A DNA stretch of 47,965 bases, taken from assembly GCA_049644345.1 (NCBI GenBank), contig JBARRS010000048.1:1-47965 (forward strand). The letters run 5' to 3'. This document shows, in pieces, positions 30,241-38,601 of the stretch; position 1 is the first letter of the stretch, and each line of letters opens with the position of its first letter. The position numbers were made by a program, and so were the translations under genes. A model generated the notes under the pieces. It did not search any database. It was not told the origin of the DNA and was given only the letters and a program-made list of their open reading frames with translations. Source of the DNA: JBARRS01 sp049644345. GTDB lineage: Bacteria; Actinomycetota; Thermoleophilia; Gaiellales; Gaiellaceae.

Positions 30241-30675
30241 GTGGAGTCGTCCGCCGCCGCTCGAGCGCGAACCCGTGCGGGGCATGCGTTGCGGCGGCCG
30301 GCCAACTGGTTCCAGCTGGCGAAGTTCAGCACGGTCGGCGCGAGCGGTTACATCGTCAACCTGGCCGTCTACGCGGCGCTCCTCCGGGGCGCCGGCTTCC
30401 ACTACATAGCCGCCGCGACATGCTCGTTCCTCGTCGCGGTCACGAACAACTACGCCTGGAACCGGCTCTGGACGTTCCGGGGCCAGCGGGGCCACGTCGG
30501 GTGGCAGGGATTTCGATTTCTGGTCGTCGCCTGCGTCGCCTACTCCGCGAACCTCGCGCTACTCGCCGCGCTCGTCGATCTCGGGCACGTCAACAAATTG
30601 CTCGCTCAGGCGATCGCGATCATCGTGGTCACGCCCCTGAACTTCGTCGGCAACAAGCTCTGGTCTTTCCGCTAG
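30241..30675 (+). CDS. GtrA family membrane protein
   Basis: The 144-aa protein has four membrane helices and the GtrA signature: FQLAKFSTVGASGYIVNLAVY, then SFLVAVTNNYAWNRLWTFRG and the closing TPLNFVGNKLWSFR. GtrA proteins are thought to help move lipid-linked sugars across the membrane for glycan synthesis. It precedes two polytopic glycosyltransferase-like genes, which fits. The start is GTG 30241, 8 nt after the -10 box. Confidence 0.92.
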   Translation: MESSAAARARTRAGHALRRPANWFQLAKFSTVGASGYIVNLAVYAALLRGAGFHYIAAATCSFLVAVTNNYAWNRLWTFRGQRGHVGWQGFRFLVVACVAYSANLALLAALVDLGHVNKLLAQAIAIIVVTPLNFVGNKLWSFR

Positions 30676-30759
30676 CTCCTGCTGCCGGCAGCGCCTGCGC
30701 CGGGCGGAGCCTGGCTCGCACCGCCAGCGGCGGCCGCAGACGCTAGCGGCGCGTAGCGC

Positions 30760-30772
30760 TAGGCTCACGGCG
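30760..30772 (+). promoter_or_regulatory. Leaderless -10 box (TAGGCT) for the glycosyltransferase pair
   Basis: TAGGCT is followed by 7 nt and ATG 30773. Just upstream are CGCTA (30741-30745) and TAGCG (30754-30758) as a small inverted repeat. Confidence 0.5.
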
Positions 30773-32554
30773 ATGCGCCGGCTCGCTGTCGCCTGTGGCT
30801 GCGCGCTCCTCCTCGCGCCCACCGCCCGGGCGGCGGCGCCCACACGCCCGGTTTACGACGCGAAGGGTCACGTGATCGCGACGCCGTTCGCGCCGTCTCC
30901 GGCCACGCCGCACTTGACGAAGCAACGCGCGACGTCGCTCGTCCTCGTCGTACCGAAAGTTCGCCACTGGCTTCGTCACTACCCGCGCCGGACCTGGATC
31001 ACGGACGCGACGTTCTCGGCGAAGTACGGGAGCTGGACCGTGAAGGTGTGGTCGGGCAAGGCGGGCGAGGTCGCGACCGGCCGGGTGGACGACGCCTCGG
31101 ACGTCGTGACCGAGGCGTGGACGGGGCCGCAGGTCGCCTGGAAGATGGCACGCGGCTACAAGGGAGCCTTCGGTGGGAGGGAGATCAACAGCGCGCCCGT
31201 CTGGCTCGCGCTGTGCGCCGCGTTTCTGCTCGGGCTTGCCGACCTCCGTCGCCCCTTCGGCGTCCGCAACCTTGACCTGCTCGTCCTGCTCTCGTTCACG
31301 GCATCGCTCTGGTACTTCAACCGAGGCGACGTCTTCACGAGCGTCCCGCTCGCGTACCCGCCGCTCGCGTATCTGCTCGGAAGGATGCTCTGGACGGCGT
31401 GGCGAGGGCGCCCGCCCGCCGTCTCGCGACCCGTCTGGCCGGTCTGGGTGCTCGCCGCGGCGACCGTCTTCCTGCTCGGCTTTCGCGTCGGCCTGAACGT
31501 CCAGAACTCGAACGTGATCGACGTCGGCTACTCCGGCGTGGTCGGCGCCGACCGGATCGCCCACGGGCACTCGCCGTACGGCCACTTCCCGGTCGAGGAC
31601 AAGCTGAAGGCGTGCGGGCCGGCCGACCAGGACGGCGAGATCCGCAACCGGATCCAGACCAACGGCCGCTGCGAGTCGGCCAATCCGCAGGGCGATACCT
31701 ACGGTCCCGTCGCGTACGAGACCTACCTGCCCGGCTATCTCGCGCTCGGCTGGAGCGGCAAATGGGACAAGCTGCCCGCCGCCCATCTCACTGCGATCCT
31801 CTTCGACCTGCTCGCCGTCGCCGGTCTCGCGCTCGTCGGACTTCGCTTCGGCGGCACCCGCCTTGCCATGACACTGGCCTTCGCGTGGGCAGCGTGGCCG
31901 TTCACCCAGTACGTCTCGAGCTCGAACACGAACGATGCGATCATGCCCGCTTTCCTGATCTGGGGCTTCTGGCTCGCCACGTCGCCGAGCGCGCGGGGCG
32001 GCTTCACTGCCCTCGCCGGTTGGACCAAGTTCGCCGCGCTGCTGCTGGTGCCGCTGTGGGCCTCGTTCCCGGACCGACGTCGCGGGCGGGCGCAGCTGGT
32101 CTTCGGCGCGGCGTTTCTCGTTGCCAGTCTCGCCGCTTTCTCCATCCTCCTGCTCGAGCCGAACCCGGTCCATGCCGCCCGCGTCTTCTGGGACCGCACG
32201 GTCTCCTGGCAGGTTGGTCGCGACTCGCCGTTCTCGATCTGGGACTGGCGGCAGTACCACGCCGGGCTGCCCGACCTGCACGTCGTTCAGAGGGTGCTCA
32301 CGGGGTTGCTCGTCGCCGGCGCCTTCGCTTCGTATTTCCTCCCTCGCCGCAAGACGCCGCTTCAACTCGCGGCGCTGACGGCCGCGCTGCTGATCGGCTT
32401 CGAGCTCGTGCTGACGCACTGGTTCTACCTCTACCTGCCGTGGTTCTTCCCATTCGTCGCCTTCGCCGTCCTGGTAGCTCGGCCGGCTGAGGTGTCCGCG
32501 GAGGTGACGGTCCCTAGTGGTCGCGAGACAAGAGAGCTGGTCGCGGCGGGCTGA
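30773..32554 (+). CDS. Polytopic membrane protein, probable GT-C/GT87-type glycosyltransferase
   Basis: The 593-aa protein has a signal-like N-terminus, an external region of about 100 residues (including RRTWITDATFSAKYGSW), then about ten membrane helices. The loop after the early helices contains DVGYSGVVGADRIAHGHSPYGHFP, matching the acidic first-loop motif of GT-C mannosyl/arabinosyl transferases, followed by GDTYGPVAYETYLPGYLA. It would transfer sugars from polyprenyl-phosphate donors on the outer face. The extended N-terminal external domain is unusual for GT87 proteins. Confidence 0.8.
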   Translation: MRRLAVACGCALLLAPTARAAAPTRPVYDAKGHVIATPFAPSPATPHLTKQRATSLVLVVPKVRHWLRHYPRRTWITDATFSAKYGSWTVKVWSGKAGEVATGRVDDASDVVTEAWTGPQVAWKMARGYKGAFGGREINSAPVWLALCAAFLLGLADLRRPFGVRNLDLLVLLSFTASLWYFNRGDVFTSVPLAYPPLAYLLGRMLWTAWRGRPPAVSRPVWPVWVLAAATVFLLGFRVGLNVQNSNVIDVGYSGVVGADRIAHGHSPYGHFPVEDKLKACGPADQDGEIRNRIQTNGRCESANPQGDTYGPVAYETYLPGYLALGWSGKWDKLPAAHLTAILFDLLAVAGLALVGLRFGGTRLAMTLAFAWAAWPFTQYVSSSNTNDAIMPAFLIWGFWLATSPSARGGFTALAGWTKFAALLLVPLWASFPDRRRGRAQLVFGAAFLVASLAAFSILLLEPNPVHAARVFWDRTVSWQVGRDSPFSIWDWRQYHAGLPDLHVVQRVLTGLLVAGAFASYFLPRRKTPLQLAALTAALLIGFELVLTHWFYLYLPWFFPFVAFAVLVARPAEVSAEVTVPSGRETRELVAAG

Positions 32555-33764
32555 CCCAGTCGACGTCGCGCTTGCAGGCGCCGTCGCGGTCGTCGTCTTC
32601 TTCCTCGCGTGGGGCGTCCTCCACCACGGCTTCTACACGCACCGCCCAATCGTCGACACGCCGTCGTACCGGCACTACGGGGACGCGGTCGTGCGCGGGC
32701 AGATGCCTTACCGTGACTTCGCGCTCGAGTACCCCCCTGCGGCGCTGCCGGTATTCGTGCTGCCCGCGCTCGGGCGGCCCGACCAGGCCGCGTACGACCG
32801 GCGCTTCCAGATACTGATGGCGCTCTGCGGCGCGGCGATGGTCGCGTTTCTCGCCGTCGCGCTGGGCGCCCTCGGGACTCGCCGGCGACGCGCCGCCGGC
32901 GCCCTCCTCTTCGCAGCACTCGCGCCCCTCGCGCTCGGCTCGCTGGTCCTCAGCCGGTTCGACCTCTGGCCGGCAGCGCTCACGATCGGCGCGCTCGCCG
33001 CGCTCCTCGCCGGCCGGGAGCGACTCGGCTTCGGGACCCTCGCGCTCGGCGCGGCCGCGAAGCTCTACCCGGCGCTTCTCCTCCCCCCGGCGCTCGTCTA
33101 CGTCGCTCGGCGTCAGGGCGCGCGCGCCGCGGCCGCCTGCCTCGCCGCCTTCGTAGCGGTCGCGGCGGCGTGCGTCCTACCCTTCGCGGTGCTCGCGCCC
33201 GACGGTGTCCTCGACTCGATCACGCGCCAAGCGGGCCGGCCGCTTCAGCTCGAGAGCCTGGGCTCGGCCTTTCTACTCGCGGCGCATCAGCTCGCCGGCC
33301 TTCACCTCAAGCTGCAGACGAGCAGCGGCTCGCAGAACCTCGTGGGTCATGCCGCCCATGAGCTCGCGCTCTCGCTCGTCGTCGTCCAGGGGATCGCGGT
33401 GGTGGCGATCTGGCTCGCGTTTGCCCTCGGCCCGGCGACGCGTGAGCGATTGGCCGCTGTGTCTGCCGCCTCCGTCGCGGCTTTCGTCGCGTTCGGGAAG
33501 GTGCTCTCGCCGCAGTTCCTGATCTGGTTGATCCCGCTCGTCCCGCTCGTCCGGGGCCGCCGCGGCCTCGCCGCAACTACGGTTCTCGGCGTCGCCCTCG
33601 TGTTGACGCAGCTCTGGTTCCCCTACCGCTACTGGCAGCTCGCGCTCGGCTTCGAAGCGGTGCCCTCGTGGCTCGTCGTCGCGCGCGACCTGGTGCTCGT
33701 CGCGCTAGTCGCTGCGCTGGTGGTCGCGGTCATTCGACGGGGACCCGAACCGCCTCGCAGCTGA
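32517..33764 (+). CDS. GT87-like membrane glycosyltransferase
   Basis: The 415-aa protein has about ten membrane helices and the GT-C first-loop signature VDTPSYRHYGDAVVRGQMPYRDFALEYPPA (in pieces), with the acidic pair expected for the catalytic site. It overlaps the preceding paralogous-type gene by 38 bp, so the two are translated together and may form a complex or act in sequence on one glycan. The donor is probably polyprenyl-phosphate sugar; acceptor unknown. Its 3' end overlaps the convergent ymdB-like gene by 35 bp. Confidence 0.82.
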   Translation: MVARQESWSRRADPVDVALAGAVAVVVFFLAWGVLHHGFYTHRPIVDTPSYRHYGDAVVRGQMPYRDFALEYPPAALPVFVLPALGRPDQAAYDRRFQILMALCGAAMVAFLAVALGALGTRRRRAAGALLFAALAPLALGSLVLSRFDLWPAALTIGALAALLAGRERLGFGTLALGAAAKLYPALLLPPALVYVARRQGARAAAACLAAFVAVAAACVLPFAVLAPDGVLDSITRQAGRPLQLESLGSAFLLAAHQLAGLHLKLQTSSGSQNLVGHAAHELALSLVVVQGIAVVAIWLAFALGPATRERLAAVSAASVAAFVAFGKVLSPQFLIWLIPLVPLVRGRRGLAATTVLGVALVLTQLWFPYRYWQLALGFEAVPSWLVVARDLVLVALVAALVVAVIRRGPEPPRS

Positions 33765-34509
33765 GAGCGCGGCCGTCGGCGTCGCACTCGACGAGCGCTC
33801 CTTCGATTCGGACGTCGCCGGTCGCGGGATGGAATCGGATCGGGAAACCGGTCCGCATGCGCTCGATCGCGAGCCGGGCCTCGACGCCGATCACCGAGTC
33901 GTGCGGCCCCGTCATCCCCGCGTCGGTGATCGCGGCCGTTCCGCCGGGGAGGACGCGCGCGTCGTTCGTCTGGACGTGCGTGTGCGTGCCGATGACGGCG
34001 GTGACGCGGCCGTCGAGATAGCGGGCGAGGGCGATCTTCTCGCTCGTCGCCTCCGCATGGAAGTCGACGACGACGACAGGTGTGACCGCCCGCGCCTCCT
34101 CGACGACCTCGTCGACGACCTCGAACGGCCCTCTGGCCACGTCGAGGAAGAGCGAGCCGAGCACGTTCACCACCCCGACCGGCGTGCCGTCGCGCGCGGG
34201 CGCGACTGCGACGGCGCGACCTGGGGAGCCGAAGGCGACGTTCGCCGGCCTGACAACGCGCTCCGATGTCGCGAGGTACGGCCCGATCTCCGGCCGCCGC
34301 CAGACGTGGTTGCCGAGAGTGACAACGTCCGCGCCGGCCGCGAGCAGCCGGTCGGCGAGCTTCGGCGTGAGGCCGGCGCCGTCGGCTGCGTTCTCTCCGT
34401 TGACGACGCAGAAGTCGACGCCGAGCTCGTCGCGCAACGACGGCAGGCGCTCCTCGACCGCACGCCTTCCGGGCGTGCCGAAGACGTCGGCGACATGGAG
34501 GATCCTCAG
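33730..34509 (-). CDS. YmdB/TIGR00282-type metallophosphoesterase
   Basis: The protein is a di-metal phosphoesterase of the YmdB family, which hydrolyses 2',3'-cyclic nucleotides. Visible ligands are the NGEN motif, TLGNHVW, VDFHAEATSEK and IGTHTHVQTNDARVLPGG. The first metal ligand and the family N-terminus, RILHVADVFGTPGR, are encoded only if translation starts at CTG 34509; no ATG, GTG or TTG lies in that stretch. From CTG the length is 259 aa, normal for the family. The CTG is 5 nt after the stop of the upstream M23 gene. The first conventional start, TTG 34437, would delete the active-site aspartate. Confidence 0.88.
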   Translation of the reverse strand: MRILHVADVFGTPGRRAVEERLPSLRDELGVDFCVVNGENAADGAGLTPKLADRLLAAGADVVTLGNHVWRRPEIGPYLATSERVVRPANVAFGSPGRAVAVAPARDGTPVGVVNVLGSLFLDVARGPFEVVDEVVEEARAVTPVVVVDFHAEATSEKIALARYLDGRVTAVIGTHTHVQTNDARVLPGGTAAITDAGMTGPHDSVIGVEARLAIERMRTGFPIRFHPATGDVRIEGALVECDADGRALSCEAVRVPVE

Positions 34510-34514
34510 CGGCG

Positions 34515-35279
34515 CTACGGCAGGCTCGCGGCCGCTTCGTGTACTTCGAGCTCGACGTGGTTGCCCGCATCCTGCGTGTAGCGGGCAAGCGCCTGACGCT
34601 CGACGCGGGAGAAGTCGACGATCGTCCCTAGCTTCGAGGTGCCGGCCGCAACCGAGGCGCCGACCGTGAGCGCGGGGTCGGGGCGCAGGTGCGTCAGGGC
34701 GAGGAGCAGCGAAGGGGACCCGGACGGTTGGATGTCTACCTCCGTGCCGTAGGTGCGCCCGTTGACGACGAGAGGCGCCAGGCCGACGATCGTCCCGTCG
34801 ACTGGGGCGTACACGTCGGTGCCCGGCGCGGCTCCCACGTCCAGGGCGGCCGTCCCCGGGCCTCCGTCTCCGCCGAGCTCGTAGTAGCGGAGCCCGCCGC
34901 TGGAGCCGCCGAAGAGCTTCTGCGCGAGCCGCGTGAACGAGCCGGCATTCGCCTGGTGTCCGAGGGGCTCCAGGGCGAGCGCGCCGTCCGCGCTCGCGTG
35001 GTAGCCGATCGCCGTCACGCGCGACTGGGCGATTGGAAGCTGGATCCGCAGCGGACCGACGAGCGCGACCACTTGCGGCGACGGCGGGCCTGCAGGCAGC
35101 AGGCGCTTTGCGGGAGCCGGTGTCAGCGCTTGCACGCTCTGATGCCCGGAGCCGAACGCGGTCAGGAGCAGCGTGACGAGGGCGATCACTGCGAGAACGA
35201 CGAGACCTGCGAGCCGTCTCCCGCGCCGTGCCGCAGCCCGCCGCTCGCGCGCGGCGCGACTCTCCCTCGCCCTCGACAT
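34515..35279 (-). CDS. M23-like peptidase-fold protein, membrane-anchored, degenerate metal site
   Basis: The 254-aa protein has a basic N-terminus, one membrane helix (about residues 24-42, LAGLVVLAVIALVTLLLTAF) and an external lysostaphin/M23-like domain (LDVGAAPGTDVYAPVDGTIVG, LTHLRPDPALTVGASVAAG, NHVELEVHE). The usual first zinc histidine of HxGxD is missing (TAALD) and HLH is HLR, so it is probably not an active endopeptidase. Such degenerate domains regulate other cell-wall hydrolases. The start is ATG 35279, 7 nt after TAGCGT. Confidence 0.8.
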   Translation of the reverse strand: MSRARESRAARERRAAARRGRRLAGLVVLAVIALVTLLLTAFGSGHQSVQALTPAPAKRLLPAGPPSPQVVALVGPLRIQLPIAQSRVTAIGYHASADGALALEPLGHQANAGSFTRLAQKLFGGSSGGLRYYELGGDGGPGTAALDVGAAPGTDVYAPVDGTIVGLAPLVVNGRTYGTEVDIQPSGSPSLLLALTHLRPDPALTVGASVAAGTSKLGTIVDFSRVERQALARYTQDAGNHVELEVHEAAASLP

Positions 35280-35292
35280 CGGGGGCACGCTA
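35280..35292 (-). promoter_or_regulatory. Leaderless -10 box (TAGCGT) for the M23-YmdB operon
   Basis: On the minus strand TAGCGT is followed by 7 nt and ATG 35279. Confidence 0.5.
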
Positions 35293-35431
35293 ACGGAGGC
35301 CAGAAGCGGTTGCAAAGTGGCTTCGGAGGCCTCAGCTCGATCGAGGGCGAGCGCACCGTCCACTTCTCGCGTCCAGTCCCAGTCCCAATCTGGCGGGCGG
35401 ACGCGCCGGCGAAGCTGTACGACCTTGGCGC

Positions 35432-35444
35432 TACGATGGATGGC
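35432..35444 (+). promoter_or_regulatory. Leaderless -10 box (TACGAT) for the AI-2E family gene
   Basis: TACGAT is followed by 7 nt and ATG 35445. This decides between that start and ATG 35436, which overlaps the box. Confidence 0.5.
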
Positions 35445-36644
35445 ATGGCCGCCCCCGGGCGGAAGATGCAGATTCCGCGTTGGATCCAGCTTGTCGGGCT
35501 GCCGCTTTTGCTGCTGCTGCTCTGGTCCTTCGCGGCGACGGTCGGCCACGTCGTCTTCCTTTTCCTCGTCGCAGGCCTGATCGCGGTGCTGCTGAATCCG
35601 CTTGTGCGCGCCCTGACGAAAGTCCGATTCCCCCGGGGACTCGGGGTTGCAACCGTCTACCTCTGCTTCGCCGCCATCGTCGCCGCGGCGGCAATCGCGC
35701 TCGGCGCGGTCGTCGTCCACCAGACGCGCTCGGCCGCTCATCGGGTCGAGAACTACTTTACGGTCGAGCACGGACAGGCCCGCCAGACGCACGCGGCACG
35801 CGACGTCGACCGGCTGCAGTTCTGGCTCGACCATCATGGGCTGAAGCGGATCAAGATCCGCAAGCAGGGTCATGACCTCGTCTCGAAGATCAGCGCGAAC
35901 GACGTCCAGAAGTACTCCTCCAAGGCGATCAACTTCATCGAGGGCGCGGCGATCGGGACGGTAAAGCTGCTCTTCAGCCTCGTCCTCATCCTCGTCGTCT
36001 CGGTCTACATGCTGCTCGACATGGAGCGGTTCGCGCGGGCGGTCGACAGGCGGTTCCCGCCGACGCGCGGCTCGCCGTCGTTGATGGTGCAGCTCGAGCG
36101 GTCGCTCGCGGGCTATGTCAAAGGCCAGGTCCTCCTCTCGCTGATCATCGGGACGAGCGCGGGCCTCGGCCTCTGGGCGATGGGCCGGGTCGGGATCGCC
36201 CCGGGAGCCGACCGTTACGCCGTGCTCTTCGGCTCGTTCGTCGCAGTGACCGAGCTGATCCCCTACCTCGGCCCCTGGCTGGGCGCGTTGCCGCCGTTCT
36301 TCTACGAGCTCATCGTTCACCCGATCTCGGCGATCTGGGTCGCGGTGCTCTTCCTCGGCGTCCACCAGCTCGAGGGGCACGTCGTCGCTCCGAACGTCAT
36401 GGGCAAGGCGCTGCGCCTCCACCCGCTGCTGGTCATCTTCGGGCTGCTCGCGGGCGCCGAGGTCTACGGTCTGCCCGGAGTTCTCGTCGCCCTGCCGCTG
36501 CTCGCGGCCGGTCGCGCGACCTGGGAGTTCTTCTCCGATCGAGTCGAGCTGGAGCCCTGGCGAGACGGGACTACGGTGCCGGTCGAGGTCGAGCTCGAGC
36601 GGCCGGATGCCCCGGTCGCTTCGGTGCCGCCGGCCGCCCGATGA
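35445..36644 (+). CDS. AI-2E family transporter
   Basis: The 399-aa protein matches the AI-2E/YdiK/PerM family of eight-helix permeases: two early helices (LPLLLLLLWSFAATVGHVVF), VLLNPLVRALTKVRFPRGLGV, a cytoplasmic/extracellular helical region, then GYVKGQVLLSLIIG, ELIPYLGPWLGALPPFF, and the conserved LEGHVVAPNVMGKALRLHPLLVIF (in pieces). Substrates vary (autoinducer-2, sodium/proton exchange). The stop overlaps the ABC ATPase start (ATGA), so it is the first gene of an operon that reaches into hemB. Confidence 0.92.
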   Translation: MAAPGRKMQIPRWIQLVGLPLLLLLLWSFAATVGHVVFLFLVAGLIAVLLNPLVRALTKVRFPRGLGVATVYLCFAAIVAAAAIALGAVVVHQTRSAAHRVENYFTVEHGQARQTHAARDVDRLQFWLDHHGLKRIKIRKQGHDLVSKISANDVQKYSSKAINFIEGAAIGTVKLLFSLVLILVVSVYMLLDMERFARAVDRRFPPTRGSPSLMVQLERSLAGYVKGQVLLSLIIGTSAGLGLWAMGRVGIAPGADRYAVLFGSFVAVTELIPYLGPWLGALPPFFYELIVHPISAIWVAVLFLGVHQLEGHVVAPNVMGKALRLHPLLVIFGLLAGAEVYGLPGVLVALPLLAAGRATWEFFSDRVELEPWRDGTTVPVEVELERPDAPVASVPPAAR

Positions 36645-37279
36645 GCAGCGCCCCGCTGCTGGCGGCGCGCGGCGTCGCACGGCGCTTCGGCTCGGCCGTC
36701 GCGCTTCAGCCGACCGACCTCGAGGTCTGGGAGGGAGAAGCGATCGCCCTCGTCGGCCCGAACGGGGCCGGCAAGTCGACGCTGCTCTCGTTGCTCGCGG
36801 GCGCCCTGCCGGCGTCGGCCGGACGGATCGAGCGCCGCCTCGGCACTCGAGTCGGCTGGGCGCCGCAGCGCCCTGCGCAGTACGGGCGGCTCTCGGCACG
36901 CGAGAACCTCGAGCTCTTCGCCCGGCTCGAGGGCGACGCGGAGCCGGAGGCGGTCGCCCGCCGGCTGCTCGTCGACTTCGGACTTCCCGCAGAGCCGCCG
37001 AGCGCGGACCTCTCGGTCGGCAACCGCCAGCGGCTGAATCTTGCGATTGCGCTCCTCGGCGCGCCGCAGGTGCTCTTGCTCGACGAGCCGACCGCCGCCC
37101 TCGATCCGGAGCAGCGCCGCCGACTATGGGGCCTGGCCGACGAGCTGCGGGAGCGCGGCGGCGCCGTCGTCTTTGCGACGCAGAACCTCGACGAGGCGGG
37201 GCACGCCGACCGCGCGCTCGCCCTTCGGGACGGTGTTCCGCTGTACGAGCGGGACGAGCTGGACGCGCTCTTCGCGTGA
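36641..37279 (+). CDS. ABC transporter ATP-binding protein
   Basis: The 212-aa ATPase has Walker A GPNGAGKST, Q-loop region GWAPQRPAQYG, signature DLSVGNRQRL (a variant of LSGGQ), Walker B VLLLDEPTAALD and the switch residue Q in FATQNLDEA where histidine is usual. The ATGA overlap upstream and GTGA overlap downstream link it to the AI-2E gene and to its permease. It powers an ABC-2-type exporter. The signature and switch substitutions could slow hydrolysis. Confidence 0.93.
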   Translation: MSSAPLLAARGVARRFGSAVALQPTDLEVWEGEAIALVGPNGAGKSTLLSLLAGALPASAGRIERRLGTRVGWAPQRPAQYGRLSARENLELFARLEGDAEPEAVARRLLVDFGLPAEPPSADLSVGNRQRLNLAIALLGAPQVLLLDEPTAALDPEQRRRLWGLADELRERGGAVVFATQNLDEAGHADRALALRDGVPLYERDELDALFA

Positions 37280-38601
37280 CGCGTGTTCTGCTGCTCTTTC
37301 GCAAGGACGCGGTTGTCCTGCGGCGCTCCCCGCTGCTGCTCGGTCTGCTGATCGCCTACCCGCTCGTGATCGCGCTCCTCGTCGGTCTCGTTGCCGGCTA
37401 CGCGAACGCGAGGCCGCGCGTGGCGTTCGTCGACGAGGACAACCTGCCGCACGAGATCGTCCTCGGAGGGCATCGCTTCAACGTCGACCGCACGATCAAC
37501 GAAGTCGGCAAGGAGGTCCGGCTCGTCCGGCTCGACCGGCGCGAGGCCCAGCGGGAGCTCGGTAACGGCAAGGTCGTCGCCGTCCTGACAGTCCCTCCCG
37601 GGTTCGTCTCGACGCTGCAAGGGTTGGTGCAAAGCCCGCGGCTCGAGGTGCAGATCGCGCGCGGGATCCTGGCGTCGCGGGTCGAGCAGCAGATGCAGGC
37701 GCTCGTCTACCGGCTCAACCGGCAGCTTCAACGGGCCTACATCGGCACCAACCTCGGCTACGTGCGACTGATCCTCAACGGCGGCCACGGCACCATCCTC
37801 GGCCGCCGGTTCGACGTGCTGGGGCTCGCCGGCGCCCAGCGCCTCCTTCACCGGCTGCCGCCGAGCCCGCAGGCGCGACAGGTCGAGGACTTCATCCACG
37901 ACGCACGGATCGGGCTCGCGAGGACGGGCGGCGCGCTCGCAGCGACGGCGCATCCGATCGTCCCGGCTGAGGTCCACGGTGGCCGCACCTGGGCCCTCTC
38001 TGCCGATGTGCAGTCGTACGCGATCGCGCTCACGATCAGTTTCCTTGCGCTCGTGCTGGCAGCCGGCTCGCTCGCGGCCGAGCGGGACGAGAACGTGATC
38101 GCCCGGCTCGCTCGTGGCCTCTTGACGTTCGGGCAGCTCGTCTGGTCGAAGGTGGCGCTGGCGGCGGCCCTCGCGCTCGGCCTGGGGATTGCCGTCGCGG
38201 TGGTGTTCGGGATCGTGATCGACGTGGGCGACGTCAGCGGGGGAGAGCCGTGGCAGCGGTTGCCGCTGCTCGCACTTGGACTGCTGCTCGCCGGCGGCGC
38301 TCTGGGTGCGCTCGGGGCGTTGCTCGGTGCGCTCGCGCGCGAGGCGCGGACGGCGTCACTCGTCGCGCTTCTCGTCGTGCTCCCGGTCGTCTTCCTGGGA
38401 CTAGTGCCCCGTTCCGTCGCGCCCCCGGCGGCGTGGCTCTCGGACGCGCTCCCGTTCGTGCATGCGGTGCGCTACATCGGTGCTGCGCTCTACGACACCA
38501 GTCCCTGGGGGGCGCTGGGTCGCGAAGCGGCGTGGCTGGTCGGCCTCGGCGGCGTCTTCGGCGTCTGCGCGCGTTTCGGGATGCGTAGGCTTTTGGCGTG
38601 A
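37276..38601 (+). CDS. ABC-2 type transporter permease
   Basis: The 441-aa permease begins VTRVLLLFRKDAVVLRRSPLLLGLLIAYPL. A single membrane helix is followed by an external region of about 210 residues (VAFVDEDNLPHEIVLGG onward), then five or six helices from YAIALTISFLALVLAAGSLAAERDE to the end. This is the YhgE/ABC2_membrane_3 layout of exporters. It partners the preceding ATPase. The cargo is unknown; its position beside hemB invites but does not prove a link to heme or cytochrome assembly. Confidence 0.9.
   Translation: MTRVLLLFRKDAVVLRRSPLLLGLLIAYPLVIALLVGLVAGYANARPRVAFVDEDNLPHEIVLGGHRFNVDRTINEVGKEVRLVRLDRREAQRELGNGKVVAVLTVPPGFVSTLQGLVQSPRLEVQIARGILASRVEQQMQALVYRLNRQLQRAYIGTNLGYVRLILNGGHGTILGRRFDVLGLAGAQRLLHRLPPSPQARQVEDFIHDARIGLARTGGALAATAHPIVPAEVHGGRTWALSADVQSYAIALTISFLALVLAAGSLAAERDENVIARLARGLLTFGQLVWSKVALAAALALGLGIAVAVVFGIVIDVGDVSGGEPWQRLPLLALGLLLAGGALGALGALLGALAREARTASLVALLVVLPVVFLGLVPRSVAPPAAWLSDALPFVHAVRYIGAALYDTSPWGALGREAAWLVGLGGVFGVCARFGMRRLLA
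38586..38597 (+). promoter_or_regulatory. Possible internal -10 box (TAGGCT) for hemB
   Basis: TAGGCT inside the end of the permease gene is followed by 6 nt and GTG 38598, so hemB may have its own leaderless transcript in addition to readthrough. Confidence 0.4.

Noticed and set aside
30743..32419. 558-codon minus-strand open frame
   Set aside because: It is antisense to a recognisable membrane glycosyltransferase and shows only low-complexity charged sequence.
35280..37304. Long upstream extension of the M23-like frame
   Set aside because: It is antisense to the AI-2E and ABC genes; the real gene starts at the membrane anchor at 35279.
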